This document shows positions 7,125 through 15,376 of a stretch of 17,745 nucleotides of DNA, one piece after another. Source of the DNA: Mucilaginibacter sp. (GTDB taxonomy: Bacteria; Bacteroidota; Bacteroidia; Sphingobacteriales; Sphingobacteriaceae). Each line of letters opens with the position of its first letter. Position 1 is the stretch's first letter. The position numbers were made by a program, and so were the translations under genes. The notes beneath the pieces were generated by a model. That model saw only the letters and a list, made by a program, of their open reading frames with translations. It ran no database searches and was not told where the DNA came from. Location of the stretch: NCBI GenBank assembly GCA_028288315.1, contig JAQBNY010000022.1, positions 1 through 17,745 on the forward strand. Direction: 5' to 3'.

Positions 7125-9008
7125 ATGCAAGAAAAAGGAACTATTTCGATACACACCGAAAACATTTTTCCCATAATTAAAAAGTTCTTATACTCTGATA
7201 ATGAGATATTTCTGCGCGAGCTGGTATCCAACTCGGTTGATGCTACCCAGAAAATAAAACGCCTTGCTTCATTAGGCCAATACAGTGGCGAGCTTGGCGA
7301 ACTGCGTGTTGAGGTAGCTTTTGATGCAGACAAAAAGACCATTACCATATCAGATAACGGTATTGGTATGACGGCTGATGAAATTAAAAAATACATCAAC
7401 CAGATAGCTTTCTCAGGTGCTACAGAGTTTATGGAGAAGTTTAAAGAAGCTAAAGATGCCAATGAGATCATAGGCCGCTTTGGTTTGGGCTTTTACTCTG
7501 CATTTATGGTTGCAGACAAGGTTGAAATTGAAACCCTTTCTTACCAGGAAGGTGCCGAACCTGCACACTGGACTTGCGATGGCAGTACAGAATTTGAAAT
7601 TAGCGAAGGCAGTCTTGCCGAACGTGGCACTGAAATAACCCTGCATATTAATGCCGAATCTGAAGAGTTTTTGAATCAGCAAAGGTTGCAGGAAATACTT
7701 GATAAATACTGCAAATTCTTGCCGGTTCCTGTTAAATTTGGCACCACTACACAAGAGGAAGAAGACGGTGTTGATGAAGAAGGCAAAACCAAATATAAAT
7801 CAGTTGAAACTGATAACATCATCAACGATACCAACCCTATCTGGACAAAAGCGCCAAATGAATTAAAAGATGAAGATTATCTGAAATTTTACAAAGAGCT
7901 TTATCCTTTCACCGAAGATCCGTTGTTTTGGATCCACCTGAATGTTGATTATCCGTTCAACTTAACCGGTGTATTGTACTTTCCTAAGCTGAAGAATGAT
8001 TTTGAGATAACCCGTAACAAGATCAAGTTATACTCTCGCCAGGTATTTATTACCGATGAGGTTAAAGACATTGTTCCTGAATTTTTAATGCTGCTGCATG
8101 GTGTAATTGATTCACCGGATATTCCGCTGAACGTATCACGTAGCTTTTTACAGGCCGATAGCAACGTTAAAAAAATAAACAGCTATATCACTAAAAAAGT
8201 AGCTGATAAACTTGCCGACTTGTTTAAAGCTGACCGCAAAGGGTTTGAAGAAAAATGGAACGACATTGGCCTGTTTGTGAAATACGGTATGGTGAGCGAA
8301 GATAAATTCTACGATAAAGCAAAAGACTTTGTTTTGGTAACCAATACCCAAAAAGAGAATTTTACTTTACCTGAATATAAAGACAAGGTAGAAGCTACCC
8401 AAACTGATAAAGAGGGTAGATTAGTATACCTGTACACTAATGACCCTGAAAAACAGGATTCGTTCATTCAATCGGCTAATAAAAAAAGCTATGATGTATT
8501 GCTGATGAACTCTCCTATTGATAATCACTTTATTAGTCAGTTAGAGCAAAAATTAGAGAAAACATCATTAAAACGTGTTGATGCTGATGTTGCCGATAAG
8601 CTTATTAAGAAAGATGATGGCCTGGAGCATGTTTTAACCGAAGAGCAATCAACCAAAATAAAAGAGATCTTCGACAAAGCTATTAACAAACCGGCATATA
8701 AAGTTGAACTGGAAAGCCTTAGCCCTGAAGAGTTACCCGTTACAGTAACTATGGACGAGTTTATGCGCCGTATGAAAGATATGGCAGCAATGGGCGGCGG
8801 CATGGGCTTTTATGGCAACATGCCCGATAATTACAAGGTTGTAGTTAACGGCAACCATAAATTAATCGCTCGTATTTTAGAAGATGAAAATACTGATGTA
8901 CAGGCTCAATTAGCTAAACAAGCATTTGACCTTGCCCTGCTTTCTCAAGGCTTACTAACTGGTGCCGAACTTACCGAGTTTGTTAACCGCAGCGTTAGCT
9001 TAATATAA
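7125..9008 (+). CDS. htpG: Molecular chaperone HtpG (HSP90 family)
   Basis: A 627-residue cytosolic ATP-dependent chaperone, nearly the same length as E. coli HtpG. The N-terminal GHKL ATPase domain shows FLRELVSNSVDA (29-40, catalytic Glu32 and Mg-ligand Asn36), SDNGIGMT (76-83, adenine-contacting Asp77) and GRFGLGFYSAFMVAD (117-131, the lid-hinge glycine motif). The middle domain includes the SRQVFITDE and LNVSRSFLQ stretches that carry the catalytic-loop Arg, and a C-terminal dimerisation domain follows without the eukaryotic MEEVD tail. The start MQEKGTISIHTENIFP matches the family N-terminus. It is probably a single-gene transcript, since a strong terminator follows at 9045-9073. Confidence 0.99.
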   Translation: MQEKGTISIHTENIFPIIKKFLYSDNEIFLRELVSNSVDATQKIKRLASLGQYSGELGELRVEVAFDADKKTITISDNGIGMTADEIKKYINQIAFSGATEFMEKFKEAKDANEIIGRFGLGFYSAFMVADKVEIETLSYQEGAEPAHWTCDGSTEFEISEGSLAERGTEITLHINAESEEFLNQQRLQEILDKYCKFLPVPVKFGTTTQEEEDGVDEEGKTKYKSVETDNIINDTNPIWTKAPNELKDEDYLKFYKELYPFTEDPLFWIHLNVDYPFNLTGVLYFPKLKNDFEITRNKIKLYSRQVFITDEVKDIVPEFLMLLHGVIDSPDIPLNVSRSFLQADSNVKKINSYITKKVADKLADLFKADRKGFEEKWNDIGLFVKYGMVSEDKFYDKAKDFVLVTNTQKENFTLPEYKDKVEATQTDKEGRLVYLYTNDPEKQDSFIQSANKKSYDVLLMNSPIDNHFISQLEQKLEKTSLKRVDADVADKLIKKDDGLEHVLTEEQSTKIKEIFDKAINKPAYKVELESLSPEELPVTVTMDEFMRRMKDMAAMGGGMGFYGNMPDNYKVVVNGNHKLIARILEDENTDVQAQLAKQAFDLALLSQGLLTGAELTEFVNRSVSLI

Positions 9009-9044
9009 GCAAGTCAATTTAAAATTAGAGTTTATAGCCTAAGA

Positions 9045-9073
9045 AGGCCATCCGTAACGGGTGGCCTTTTTTT
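9045..9073 (+). terminator. Intrinsic terminator of htpG
   Basis: AGGCCATCCG (9045-9054) pairs with CGGGTGGCCT (9058-9067) across a TAA loop, ten pairs including one G-U. It is followed directly by a run of T to 9073. It begins 36 bases after the htpG stop codon. Confidence 0.92.
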
Positions 9074-9199
9074 GAATTATGCTTTTTTATGCACTCATAA
9101 TAAAAAGATACTTCCAAAAAATAATCGAATATTTTAAACTTATAAACAAGAATTCTGTCTAAATTAGAGTAGCATTAACCAATACATAAACTACTAAAA

Positions 9200-9709
9200 A
9201 TGAAAACATTAATTAAAATAATATTTGCACTCTTCATTTCTTTGCAAATGGTAGGGCCCGCAATTGCGCAAACAAAAAAACAGACTCGCGATGCGGCAAA
9301 AGCTGCTGAAGTAAAAAAGCAAATAGATGCTAAAAACTTCACTTTTCAGGCCCGTTACATGTACCCTATGGGTGGTGGTCAGCGATATTTAAATACCGAT
9401 TATGACGTACGTGTTACTAAAGATTCGCTTATTGTTTTTCTGCCTTACTTTGGCGTTGCATATGCAGGTGCAGGCTATAATAGCAATGAGGATAATGGCA
9501 TTAAGTTTACATCAACCAAGTTTGATTATCAACCTCAACTGAAAAAAAATGGCACTTGGTATGTAGTAATTAAACCTCAAGACAGCAGAACTACAAACCA
9601 GCTGGCATTTAATATTTCGCCAAATGGAAGTGCAGATTTATCTATTATAAGCACCAACCGCCAAAGGATCCGTTTTGATGGATATTTAAAGGATAAGCCT
9701 AAAAACTAA
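9200..9709 (+). CDS. Exported DUF4251 family protein
   Basis: A 169-residue protein with a Sec signal peptide: Lys-rich N-terminus, hydrophobic core at about 5-19, and a probable signal peptidase I site after AIA (21-23) before QTKKQ. No lipobox Cys is present, so it should be periplasmic or secreted. The mature part begins with a Lys/Ala-rich charged segment. It continues with the DUF4251 pattern of a Phe-Ala-rich strand, the RYMYPMGGGQRYLNTDYDV stretch (about 52-70), a hydrophobic strand with LPYFGVAYAG, and a terminal RIRFDGYL. This family is common in Bacteroidota and has no established function. It is expressed separately from htpG, because the terminator lies between them. Confidence 0.88.
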   Translation: MKTLIKIIFALFISLQMVGPAIAQTKKQTRDAAKAAEVKKQIDAKNFTFQARYMYPMGGGQRYLNTDYDVRVTKDSLIVFLPYFGVAYAGAGYNSNEDNGIKFTSTKFDYQPQLKKNGTWYVVIKPQDSRTTNQLAFNISPNGSADLSIISTNRQRIRFDGYLKDKPKN

Positions 9710-9774
9710 AAATAATATATATCGTTATATGTTAACTTATGTGTTGTTATAAATTAACTTTTAATACTAATAAC

Positions 9775-10050
9775 ATGTTACGAATAGATATTCCATCTAC
9801 TGCAGATATAACAATAACAACCAGGACTTTTAATGAATATGGTTTGCCAAAACCACATAATGGAACGGCTAATGAAGTAAATGGTGACCTGATCTTGTTA
9901 TTTGAAGATGAAGAAGAAGCAATTGCTTACATGGATGAGTTGGAGGATTTTGCAACAAAGCTGGATAACAAATCGCCTGCGAAACCTGTTATTAACACCC
10001 TGATAACCGCCATAAATAATGATGGATTTGTACAGGCTTATTTAGAATAA
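9775..10050 (+). CDS. Small acidic protein of unknown function
   Basis: From the ATG at 9775 this is a 91-residue soluble protein (MLRIDIPSTADITITTRTF). An in-frame ATG at 9739 would add 12 residues, but the intervening DNA is as A+T-rich as the leader and the added residues look arbitrary. I see no signal peptide or membrane helix. The centre is strongly acidic, with LLFEDEEEAIAYMDELEDF at about 51-69, probably helical. I do not recognise a family. It lies 65 bases after the DUF4251 gene on the same strand and converges on the isomerase-like gene, whose stop is only 30 bases away. Coding is likely, from the length and the compositional contrast with its flanks, but function is unknown. Confidence 0.65.
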   Translation: MLRIDIPSTADITITTRTFNEYGLPKPHNGTANEVNGDLILLFEDEEEAIAYMDELEDFATKLDNKSPAKPVINTLITAINNDGFVQAYLE

Positions 10051-10080
10051 ACTGCACAAATCCATTTATAAATAAAACGC

Positions 10081-11004
10081 CTAAACGTTAAGGTTTTTAT
10101 TGATATATGTTATACTGCTGGTCATGCTCGCGAAAGCATCCTTAGGCATATCATGTTCAACAAAAAAGTTTTGCATGCCAGCTATTGATGCCGCGGCAAA
10201 AATTGGTTTAAAGTTTATTGTACCACTACCTACCGGTAATACATTTTCCCTGCCTGCATCTAAATCCTTTACATGCCATAGCGGGAAACGGCCCGGGTGT
10301 TGCTTAAACATAGCTACTGGATCTTTACCGGCCTTAATGGCCCATGCAAGGTCAAGTTCCATTTTCACCATTGCAGGGTCAGTTTCTGATAACATCATGT
10401 CATAAGGGATCTTCCCCTCAACCGCATGAAACTCCCTATCATGATTATGGTAAGCAAATTGTAACCCTGCCTTTTTAGCAGCTTCACCGGTTTTATTTAG
10501 CACCTCTATTGATGAGTTTAGCTCTGCCAGAGTTTCAAAAGGGGTGCTGGCACAAACCAGGTATTTTACACCGCCTTCGGCTGCTTCATCAACCAATTGC
10601 TGCATATTATCTTTCAGGTTTTTCATTGGTGGTATCACCATAGGTTTACCATCGGGCGTGGTAGGCATTTTAGTACCAACCGGCATTTTAAAAGGTGCAC
10701 CCAACACATGGTGCGATTTCCATGACATGCCCAAATCATTGACAAGAGATTTAAAATCTTTTGGAGGCATACCATAATAGCCGCCCTTTTTGCTAAAAGC
10801 CGATTCAATATCTTTATATCCCGCAGCCGCAACCTTGGTTAGGGTGCCTTTTACATCGGCATCTATCACATTAAAAAAGGTATATAGCTGTATACCTACT
10901 GTATGTTTAGCCATTAAAAAGTTTGCTGCTTTGCCTGATAAAGCTACACTGCCAAGCACAAGGGTGCCGGTATTCTGTAAAAATTTACGTCTATTTAAAT
11001 TCAT
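10081..11004 (-). CDS. Sugar phosphate isomerase/epimerase-like TIM-barrel protein with Tat-type signal
   Basis: A 307-residue xylose-isomerase-like TIM-barrel protein. The N-terminus MNLNRRKFLQNTG plus a hydrophobic stretch to about residue 24 is a twin-arginine export signal, so the folded enzyme is probably periplasmic. Candidate metal and substrate residues typical of the fold are YHNHDREF (185-192), Glu216 and Asp218 in MELDLAW, His244 and Asp247 in HVKD, and Glu283 in FVEHD. Such exported members are frequent in Bacteroidota and are usually annotated sugar phosphate isomerase/epimerase; the real substrate is unknown and need not be phosphorylated. It stands alone on its strand, with about 670 bases of repeat-rich non-coding DNA upstream. 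The first roughly 100 of those (11005-11109) are A+T-rich and must hold its promoter, which I cannot define. Confidence 0.9.
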   Translation of the reverse strand: MNLNRRKFLQNTGTLVLGSVALSGKAANFLMAKHTVGIQLYTFFNVIDADVKGTLTKVAAAGYKDIESAFSKKGGYYGMPPKDFKSLVNDLGMSWKSHHVLGAPFKMPVGTKMPTTPDGKPMVIPPMKNLKDNMQQLVDEAAEGGVKYLVCASTPFETLAELNSSIEVLNKTGEAAKKAGLQFAYHNHDREFHAVEGKIPYDMMLSETDPAMVKMELDLAWAIKAGKDPVAMFKQHPGRFPLWHVKDLDAGRENVLPVGSGTINFKPIFAAASIAGMQNFFVEHDMPKDAFASMTSSITYINKNLNV

Positions 11005-11201
11005 TTTAATTGGTTTATTGGTAACTGGTTAAGTAAATTTAAATCAATAAAACCACATTAAAAAATTTATTGTGTCAATTTAACACATTAAATAAAATAA
11101 TCTATATAAATCATGCCACCAGTCGCTTTCTTCAACTGAGCGACGGGCGTTTTATAAGTCACTCGGCTACAAGTATTCGGAAGATTGATATTGCTAACAA
11201 A

Positions 11202-11298
11202 ATTCCTCTCTTGAGAGGGGGCGGGTAGGTGGTGCAGCTACAGGGGTGTGTTATTCATGCACAAAGGACACACCCTACACCCCTCTCAAGAAGGGAAT
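11202..11298. repeat. Two-tier inverted repeat, CTCTTGAGAGGGG type
   Basis: The outer arms 11202-11220 and 11280-11298 match at 17 of 19 positions (core TCTTGAGAGGGG / CCCCTCTCAAGA). Inner arms GGGTGTGT (11244-11251) and ACACACCC (11268-11275) pair perfectly, giving a cruciform or long-hairpin layout. A third, shorter relative (CCCTC-AA-GAGGG, 11494-11505) shares the trailing AGGGAATAGC with the right outer arm (11292-11301 and 11502-11511). From memory, similar elements are common between genes in Sphingobacteriaceae. Confidence 0.75.
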
Positions 11299-11327
11299 AG
11301 CCCATCAAAAGACAGAGCCGGCAAGGA

Positions 11328-11465
11328 AGCACCTACGGAGCTAATCTTTTCTGTTTATTTTCTATAAATAGGGTGTCCCGCTGGAACTTTAATGACCAAA
11401 TGGCTCCGTAGGAGCTACCTGTTTATAGATTTGCGCTAAAGAAAATGCCCAGCTCCGTAGGAGCT
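11328..11465. repeat. Three AGCTCCGTAGGAGCT-type palindromes
   Basis: Copies lie at 11328-11342 (AGCACCTACGGAGCT, opposite orientation), 11402-11416 (GGCTCCGTAGGAGCT) and 11451-11465 (perfect AGCTCC-GTA-GGAGCT). Similarity runs on past the 15-mer as (A/T)CCT in each copy, so these are parts of a longer repeat unit rather than isolated palindromes. The middle copy lies just inside a further inverted repeat, CTATAAATAGG (11362-11372) against CCTGTTTATAG (11418-11428), with 10 of 11 positions matching. Confidence 0.8.
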
Positions 11466-11615
11466 TCCTGTTAATGTCTATTCATGGGCTTTACCCTCAA
11501 GAGGGAATAGCACAACCCGCCGCTTCTTCTTAATCTTCCACACCTATGGACTCCAGCCGAGTGGCAACTATTATAAGGCCTCTGGCCGACCGACATGTTA
11601 ATTTGTTAAATACTG

Positions 11616-11661
11616 CCGCGGAACGCCGCGGAATAGTAGTCACCCGGTGGAGCCGAGTGAC
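11616..11661. repeat. Paired GC-rich hairpins next to the GH63 gene end
   Basis: CCGCGG-AACG-CCGCGG (11616-11631) is followed by GTCACCCGG-TGGAG-CCGAGTGAC (11639-11661, eight of nine pairs). They begin 14 bases beyond the stop codon of the minus-strand glycosidase gene. No U-run follows on that strand, so they are not a standard intrinsic terminator, but they could shield the 3' end of the mRNA. Confidence 0.55.
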
Positions 11662-11675
11662 AGGTGGTGAGCCAA

Positions 11676-14276
11676 TTAACGATATAAACAATTCGCTATT
11701 AAACCGGTCCAGCCGGTTTGGTGTTCTGCCCCTAAGCCGCGCCCTGTATCCCCGTCAAAATATTCATAAAACAGTATATGATCGTTAAAATTAGGATCAG
11801 CTTGTACCTTTGGGTTACTGCCTGCTGCTGCCCTGTTTCCATTATCATCACGCAGAAATAATTGAGAAATACGACGGAAAATTTCGTTAGCTACTTCTTT
11901 CAGGTTCATCATATTTCCTGATCCTGTTGGGCATTCTACTTTAAAATCGTCGCCGTAATATAAGTAGTAGTTATTCAGGCTTTCAATAATAAGATAATTA
12001 ACAGGCATCCATACAGGGCCCCGCCAGTTGCTGTTACCACCAAACATGCGGCTGTCACTCTCTGCAGGGATATATTTTATACCGAATTGGGTATCACCTA
12101 CTTTAACGCTATATGGGTTATTTAAATGGTGCTTTGATAATGATCTGATGCCATGAGGACTTAAAAACTCACTCTCATCAAGCATGTAGCGTAAAATGCA
12201 TTTCATACGGTAACCACGCAGCAAACTAATCAAATGCTTGCCATTCTGGCTTTTTTCGTTCCAACGGGATACCAGACCTACCAGATCGGGTCGGTTAGCT
12301 GTAAACCAGTCCATCCGGCCTTTAAATATGGGGTTATTAGTAATATCAGTATCATCCAATATTTCGGCCGCAAACAAGGGGATCAATCCAACTATACTGC
12401 GCACCCGCATTTTTTGAGCCGTACCATCTGCAAAGCGAAGTTGGTCGTAGAAATAGCCATCCGCTTCATCCCATAACCCGCTGTTGCCGCCTTCACCTAA
12501 ATTTGACATGGCGCCGGCAATGTAAATAAAGTGTTCAAAGAATTTTGAGGCAATGTCCGCATAAGCCTTATTGCTAACAGCCAGTTCGGTTGCTATGCGC
12601 AAAAGGTTGAGTGAATACATGGCCATCCAACTGGTACCATCAACCTGCTCCAGATGAGTACCGTTATTGAAGCGGATATTCCTGTCAAAAACACCTATGT
12701 TATCCAGTCCTAAAAAACCTCCCTCAAAAATATTATTGCCGACCTCATCCTTACGGTTTACCCACCAGGTAAAGTTGAGCATTAGTTTATGGAAGATCCG
12801 CTCAAGGAAAAAAGTATCTCCCTTGCCGCCATTTGCTTCTTTATCTAACTTATATATTTTCCAGGTAGCCATGGCATGCACCGGAGGGTTGGCATCATTA
12901 AAATCCCACTCATAGGCAGGTAACTGCCCGTTGGGATGCATATACCAATCACGAACTAGTAAACTAAGCTGTCGTTTAGCAAATGCCATATCCACAGTTG
13001 CCAGCGCTATGCAATGGAAAGCAAGATCCCACGCGGCAAACCACGGGTATTCCCATTTATCGGGCATGGATATTATATCGCAGGCATTATAATGCTGCCA
13101 TTTACTGTTGCGGCTATGCTGGCGTTGTACAGGTGGCTCTGGCGACTGCGGATCACCGTTTAGCCATTGGTGGATATCATAGTAATAAAACTGCTTGTTC
13201 CAAAGCATACCGGCAAAAGCCTGCCGTTGTATTTTCGCTTTGTCTTTGTTTTTTTCTGTGGGTTGCAGGTTTGTATAAAACTCATCAGTCTCTTGTTTGC
13301 GAGATGCGAATATAGCGTCAAAGTCTTCAAACGTATTTGCGGCTATATCAGCCATTCTTAGACGTATGGTTACACTCTCTCCCGCCGGGATAGTAATATC
13401 GTAATTAAGAGCCGCTTTAGTACCTGTTTTGGCCTCATCAACGGTACCCTCACCGTGTAGTATATAGTCGTTTATGCCGTCTTTATAAAATGGCTTATCG
13501 CCATCAAAATTATTAAAGCGTTTTGTATTGGTTTTGTTATTGCAAAATAGCAATTCAGGTGTGCCTTCAGCATATAACCAAAGCTCGCCTAATTCTTTAT
13601 GCTCTATTTTAATTTGATTGCTTGCCGGGGCCGATAGCTGTGGAGTATAACTATCATAGCCCCAATCCCATGTGTTACGAAACCACAGTGTAGGTAGCAC
13701 ATTTAAAGCCGCGGCCTCCTTGCTCCTGTTGTGTATGGTTATTTTTATGAGAATGTCATCTGTTGATTGCTTGGCATACTCAACAAATACATCAAAATAC
13801 TCATCATTGTTAAATATTCCGGTATCCATCAACTCATATTCCGGCTCATTAAGTCCGCGCTTTTTGTTCTCTGCTACCAGTTGATTATAAGGGAAAGCCT
13901 GCTGGGGATACTTGTACAGCATTCTCATGTAGGAATGCGTGGGCGTATTATCCAGGTAGTAATACAGTTCCTTTACATCCTCGCCGTGGTTACCTTCGGC
14001 ATTGCTCAGACCAAAGTAACGTTCTTTCAGGATGGGGTCTTTTTTGTTCCAAAGAGCAATTGCGAAGCATAAATTCTGATTATGGTCGCAAATGCCTGCT
14101 ATACCTTCTTCGCCCCAGCGGTATGCCTTGCTGCGAGCCATATCATGAGTGATATAGTTCCATGCATCGCCATCGGCGCTATAGTCTTCCCGTACTGTTC
14201 CCCATTGACGATCGCTTACATAGGGGCCCCATTTTTTCCACCCCGTCGTTTTTAGCCTCTCCTGTTCTTCACTCAT
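11676..14276 (-). CDS. GH63-type (MGH1-like) glycoside hydrolase, probable cytoplasmic glucosidase
   Basis: An 866-residue protein with no signal peptide or membrane helix, so probably cytoplasmic. An N-terminal beta-rich part (about 1-330) precedes an (alpha/alpha)6-barrel catalytic part (about 345-866). Diagnostic stretches are EYPWFAAWDLAFHC (409-422), GLWDEADGYFYD (600-611), GGNSNWRGPVWMPVNYL (746-762) and the C-terminal YEYFDGDTGRGLGAEHQTGWTG (837-858). By analogy with GH63, Asp417 and Glu838 are candidates for the catalytic acid and base; that assignment is inference. Family members act on alpha-glucosides or mannosyl-/glucosylglycerate-like compounds, and the substrate here is unknown. 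Its start is only 7 bases after the dipeptidase stop, so it is almost certainly co-transcribed with the upstream amino-acid genes, an unexpected pairing. Confidence 0.9.
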   Translation of the reverse strand: MSEEQERLKTTGWKKWGPYVSDRQWGTVREDYSADGDAWNYITHDMARSKAYRWGEEGIAGICDHNQNLCFAIALWNKKDPILKERYFGLSNAEGNHGEDVKELYYYLDNTPTHSYMRMLYKYPQQAFPYNQLVAENKKRGLNEPEYELMDTGIFNNDEYFDVFVEYAKQSTDDILIKITIHNRSKEAAALNVLPTLWFRNTWDWGYDSYTPQLSAPASNQIKIEHKELGELWLYAEGTPELLFCNNKTNTKRFNNFDGDKPFYKDGINDYILHGEGTVDEAKTGTKAALNYDITIPAGESVTIRLRMADIAANTFEDFDAIFASRKQETDEFYTNLQPTEKNKDKAKIQRQAFAGMLWNKQFYYYDIHQWLNGDPQSPEPPVQRQHSRNSKWQHYNACDIISMPDKWEYPWFAAWDLAFHCIALATVDMAFAKRQLSLLVRDWYMHPNGQLPAYEWDFNDANPPVHAMATWKIYKLDKEANGGKGDTFFLERIFHKLMLNFTWWVNRKDEVGNNIFEGGFLGLDNIGVFDRNIRFNNGTHLEQVDGTSWMAMYSLNLLRIATELAVSNKAYADIASKFFEHFIYIAGAMSNLGEGGNSGLWDEADGYFYDQLRFADGTAQKMRVRSIVGLIPLFAAEILDDTDITNNPIFKGRMDWFTANRPDLVGLVSRWNEKSQNGKHLISLLRGYRMKCILRYMLDESEFLSPHGIRSLSKHHLNNPYSVKVGDTQFGIKYIPAESDSRMFGGNSNWRGPVWMPVNYLIIESLNNYYLYYGDDFKVECPTGSGNMMNLKEVANEIFRRISQLFLRDDNGNRAAAGSNPKVQADPNFNDHILFYEYFDGDTGRGLGAEHQTGWTGLIANCLYR

Positions 14277-14283
14277 TTAATTT

Positions 14284-15354
14284 TTATTTCCACGCGGTTC
14301 GTAAAAGCCGCAGCCAGTTACCGTGCATCATATTTTCAATGTCGGTATCTGTATAACCACGACTCTTTAACAACTGGGTTACTTTTTGTATATCGGCAAT
14401 GGTCTCCAGATCATAAGGGCATTGCTCCCTGCCAAAGGCGCCATCCAAATCAGTCCCCATACCCACATGCAACGTATTACCCGCCAGCTGACAAATATGG
14501 TCAATATGATTAACCATCACCTCCAAATTGCAATTCATTTGACGTGGCGTTGACTGCCCCCTTACCCAATTGGGTACCATCATCCAGGCATCAAGGGCCG
14601 CACCTATAACCGCGCCACGCTCCACCAGGGCTTTTATCATATCATCGCTATACTGGCGATTATGGTTCACCAATGCACGACAATTATTATGGCTTGCCCA
14701 AACATAACCGTTAAAATGATCTAAAGCTTCCCAAAAGCTATCATCACATAAGTGCGTGGCATCCAGTATTATATTAAGTCGCTCCATCTCTTTTAGCAAC
14801 TCATAACCCTTAGGCCCCATATAGCCAGTGGCATCAGTTCCCTGCGCGTACCTGCCCGGCCCATAGTGCGCGGGGCCTATTGCCCGTAAACCGTTGTTAT
14901 AAGCACCCTGCAAGTAACTTACATTTACAATAGAATCGGCACCTTCCAAACTCAGTATGTAGCCTATAGGTTTACGCGTATTATCGTTACCATCTGCCCA
15001 AAGCTTTAAATGCGCTTCAAGGGTTTGCAGGTTGTTTATCTGTACCATTTGTCCGGCATCTTCCATGGCTTTGTACCAGGCCAGTTGCCCTTGAGTTTGC
15101 GCCCATGCCTGCTCCGGTGAGTGCCAACCAGGTAAGGGGTTTCCGGGCGCCACATATCTGCCTATTTGTGTAGCTACCACCAGCCCAATATTACCTTTAC
15201 GCAATTCGGGTAAAGATACTACCGCTTTAGCGCGGTCGGGTTTATCTGTTAGCCCCTCCTCACGCTGGTTAATATCAGCCACCGGTAATTGAAGGTCGCG
15301 GTTCCATTCCAGCGCGTTCATGCTAAGGTCTAAATGGGCATCAATTACGAACAT
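14284..15354 (-). CDS. Peptidase M19 (renal dipeptidase family)
   Basis: A 356-residue zinc dipeptidase of the amidohydrolase fold, the normal length for M19. Metal-site residues can be placed by comparison with human renal dipeptidase: His7 and Asp9 (IDAHLD), bridging Glu137 (SLEGAD), His201 (DATH), His222 (ASHNN) and Asp302 (GTDLDG). No signal peptide is seen, and the protein begins directly with MFVIDAHLDLS, so it is cytoplasmic. Bacterial M19 enzymes hydrolyse dipeptides and often accept a D-residue at the C-terminal side. It lies 22 bases after the PLP-enzyme gene and 7 bases before the glycosidase gene, as the third gene of a four-gene run. Dipeptide or D-amino-acid catabolism is a reasonable role. 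Confidence 0.93.
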   Translation of the reverse strand: MFVIDAHLDLSMNALEWNRDLQLPVADINQREEGLTDKPDRAKAVVSLPELRKGNIGLVVATQIGRYVAPGNPLPGWHSPEQAWAQTQGQLAWYKAMEDAGQMVQINNLQTLEAHLKLWADGNDNTRKPIGYILSLEGADSIVNVSYLQGAYNNGLRAIGPAHYGPGRYAQGTDATGYMGPKGYELLKEMERLNIILDATHLCDDSFWEALDHFNGYVWASHNNCRALVNHNRQYSDDMIKALVERGAVIGAALDAWMMVPNWVRGQSTPRQMNCNLEVMVNHIDHICQLAGNTLHVGMGTDLDGAFGREQCPYDLETIADIQKVTQLLKSRGYTDTDIENMMHGNWLRLLRTAWK

Positions 15355-15376
15355 GGTTTGTTTAGTTTAAGCTTTA

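Larger units (their letters stand above)
11110..11665. repeat. Nest of intergenic palindromic repeats
   Basis: This non-coding block contains at least four palindrome types. They are a GTCGCT-N11-AGCGAC hairpin (11122-11144), a large two-tier inverted repeat (11202-11298), three AGCTCCGTAGGAGCT-type 15-mers (11328-11465), and SacII-like and GTCAC hairpins (11616-11661). An 11-base inverted repeat, GTCACTCGGCT at 11158-11168 and AGCCGAGTGAC at 11651-11661, brackets most of the block, with a related AGCCGAGTGGC at 11555-11565. I see no reading frame resembling a known protein. The block is visibly richer in G+C than the flanking non-coding DNA. It looks like several repeat families stacked at one permissive site between two minus-strand genes. 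Confidence 0.75.

Noticed and set aside
9739..9774. Upstream ATG as the start of the small acidic protein
   Set aside because: The added 12 residues look random and the DNA there has leader-like composition. The ATG at 9775 is preferred, but this is not certain.
10080..10093. CCTAAACGTTAAGG followed by T's as a terminator between the convergent genes
   Set aside because: The near-palindrome has mismatched A-A pairs and almost no loop, so a stable hairpin is unlikely.
11071..11087. TGTGT-N7-ACACA as an operator for the isomerase-like gene
   Set aside because: Five-base arms in very A+T-rich DNA are easily found by chance, and no regulator gene is adjacent.
11110..11665. CRISPR array
   Set aside because: The repeats are palindromes of different families in mixed orientation with irregular spacing, and no cas gene is nearby.
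11110..11665. Insertion sequence remnant
   Set aside because: No frame in the block resembles a transposase, and no terminal inverted repeats with target duplications could be defined.
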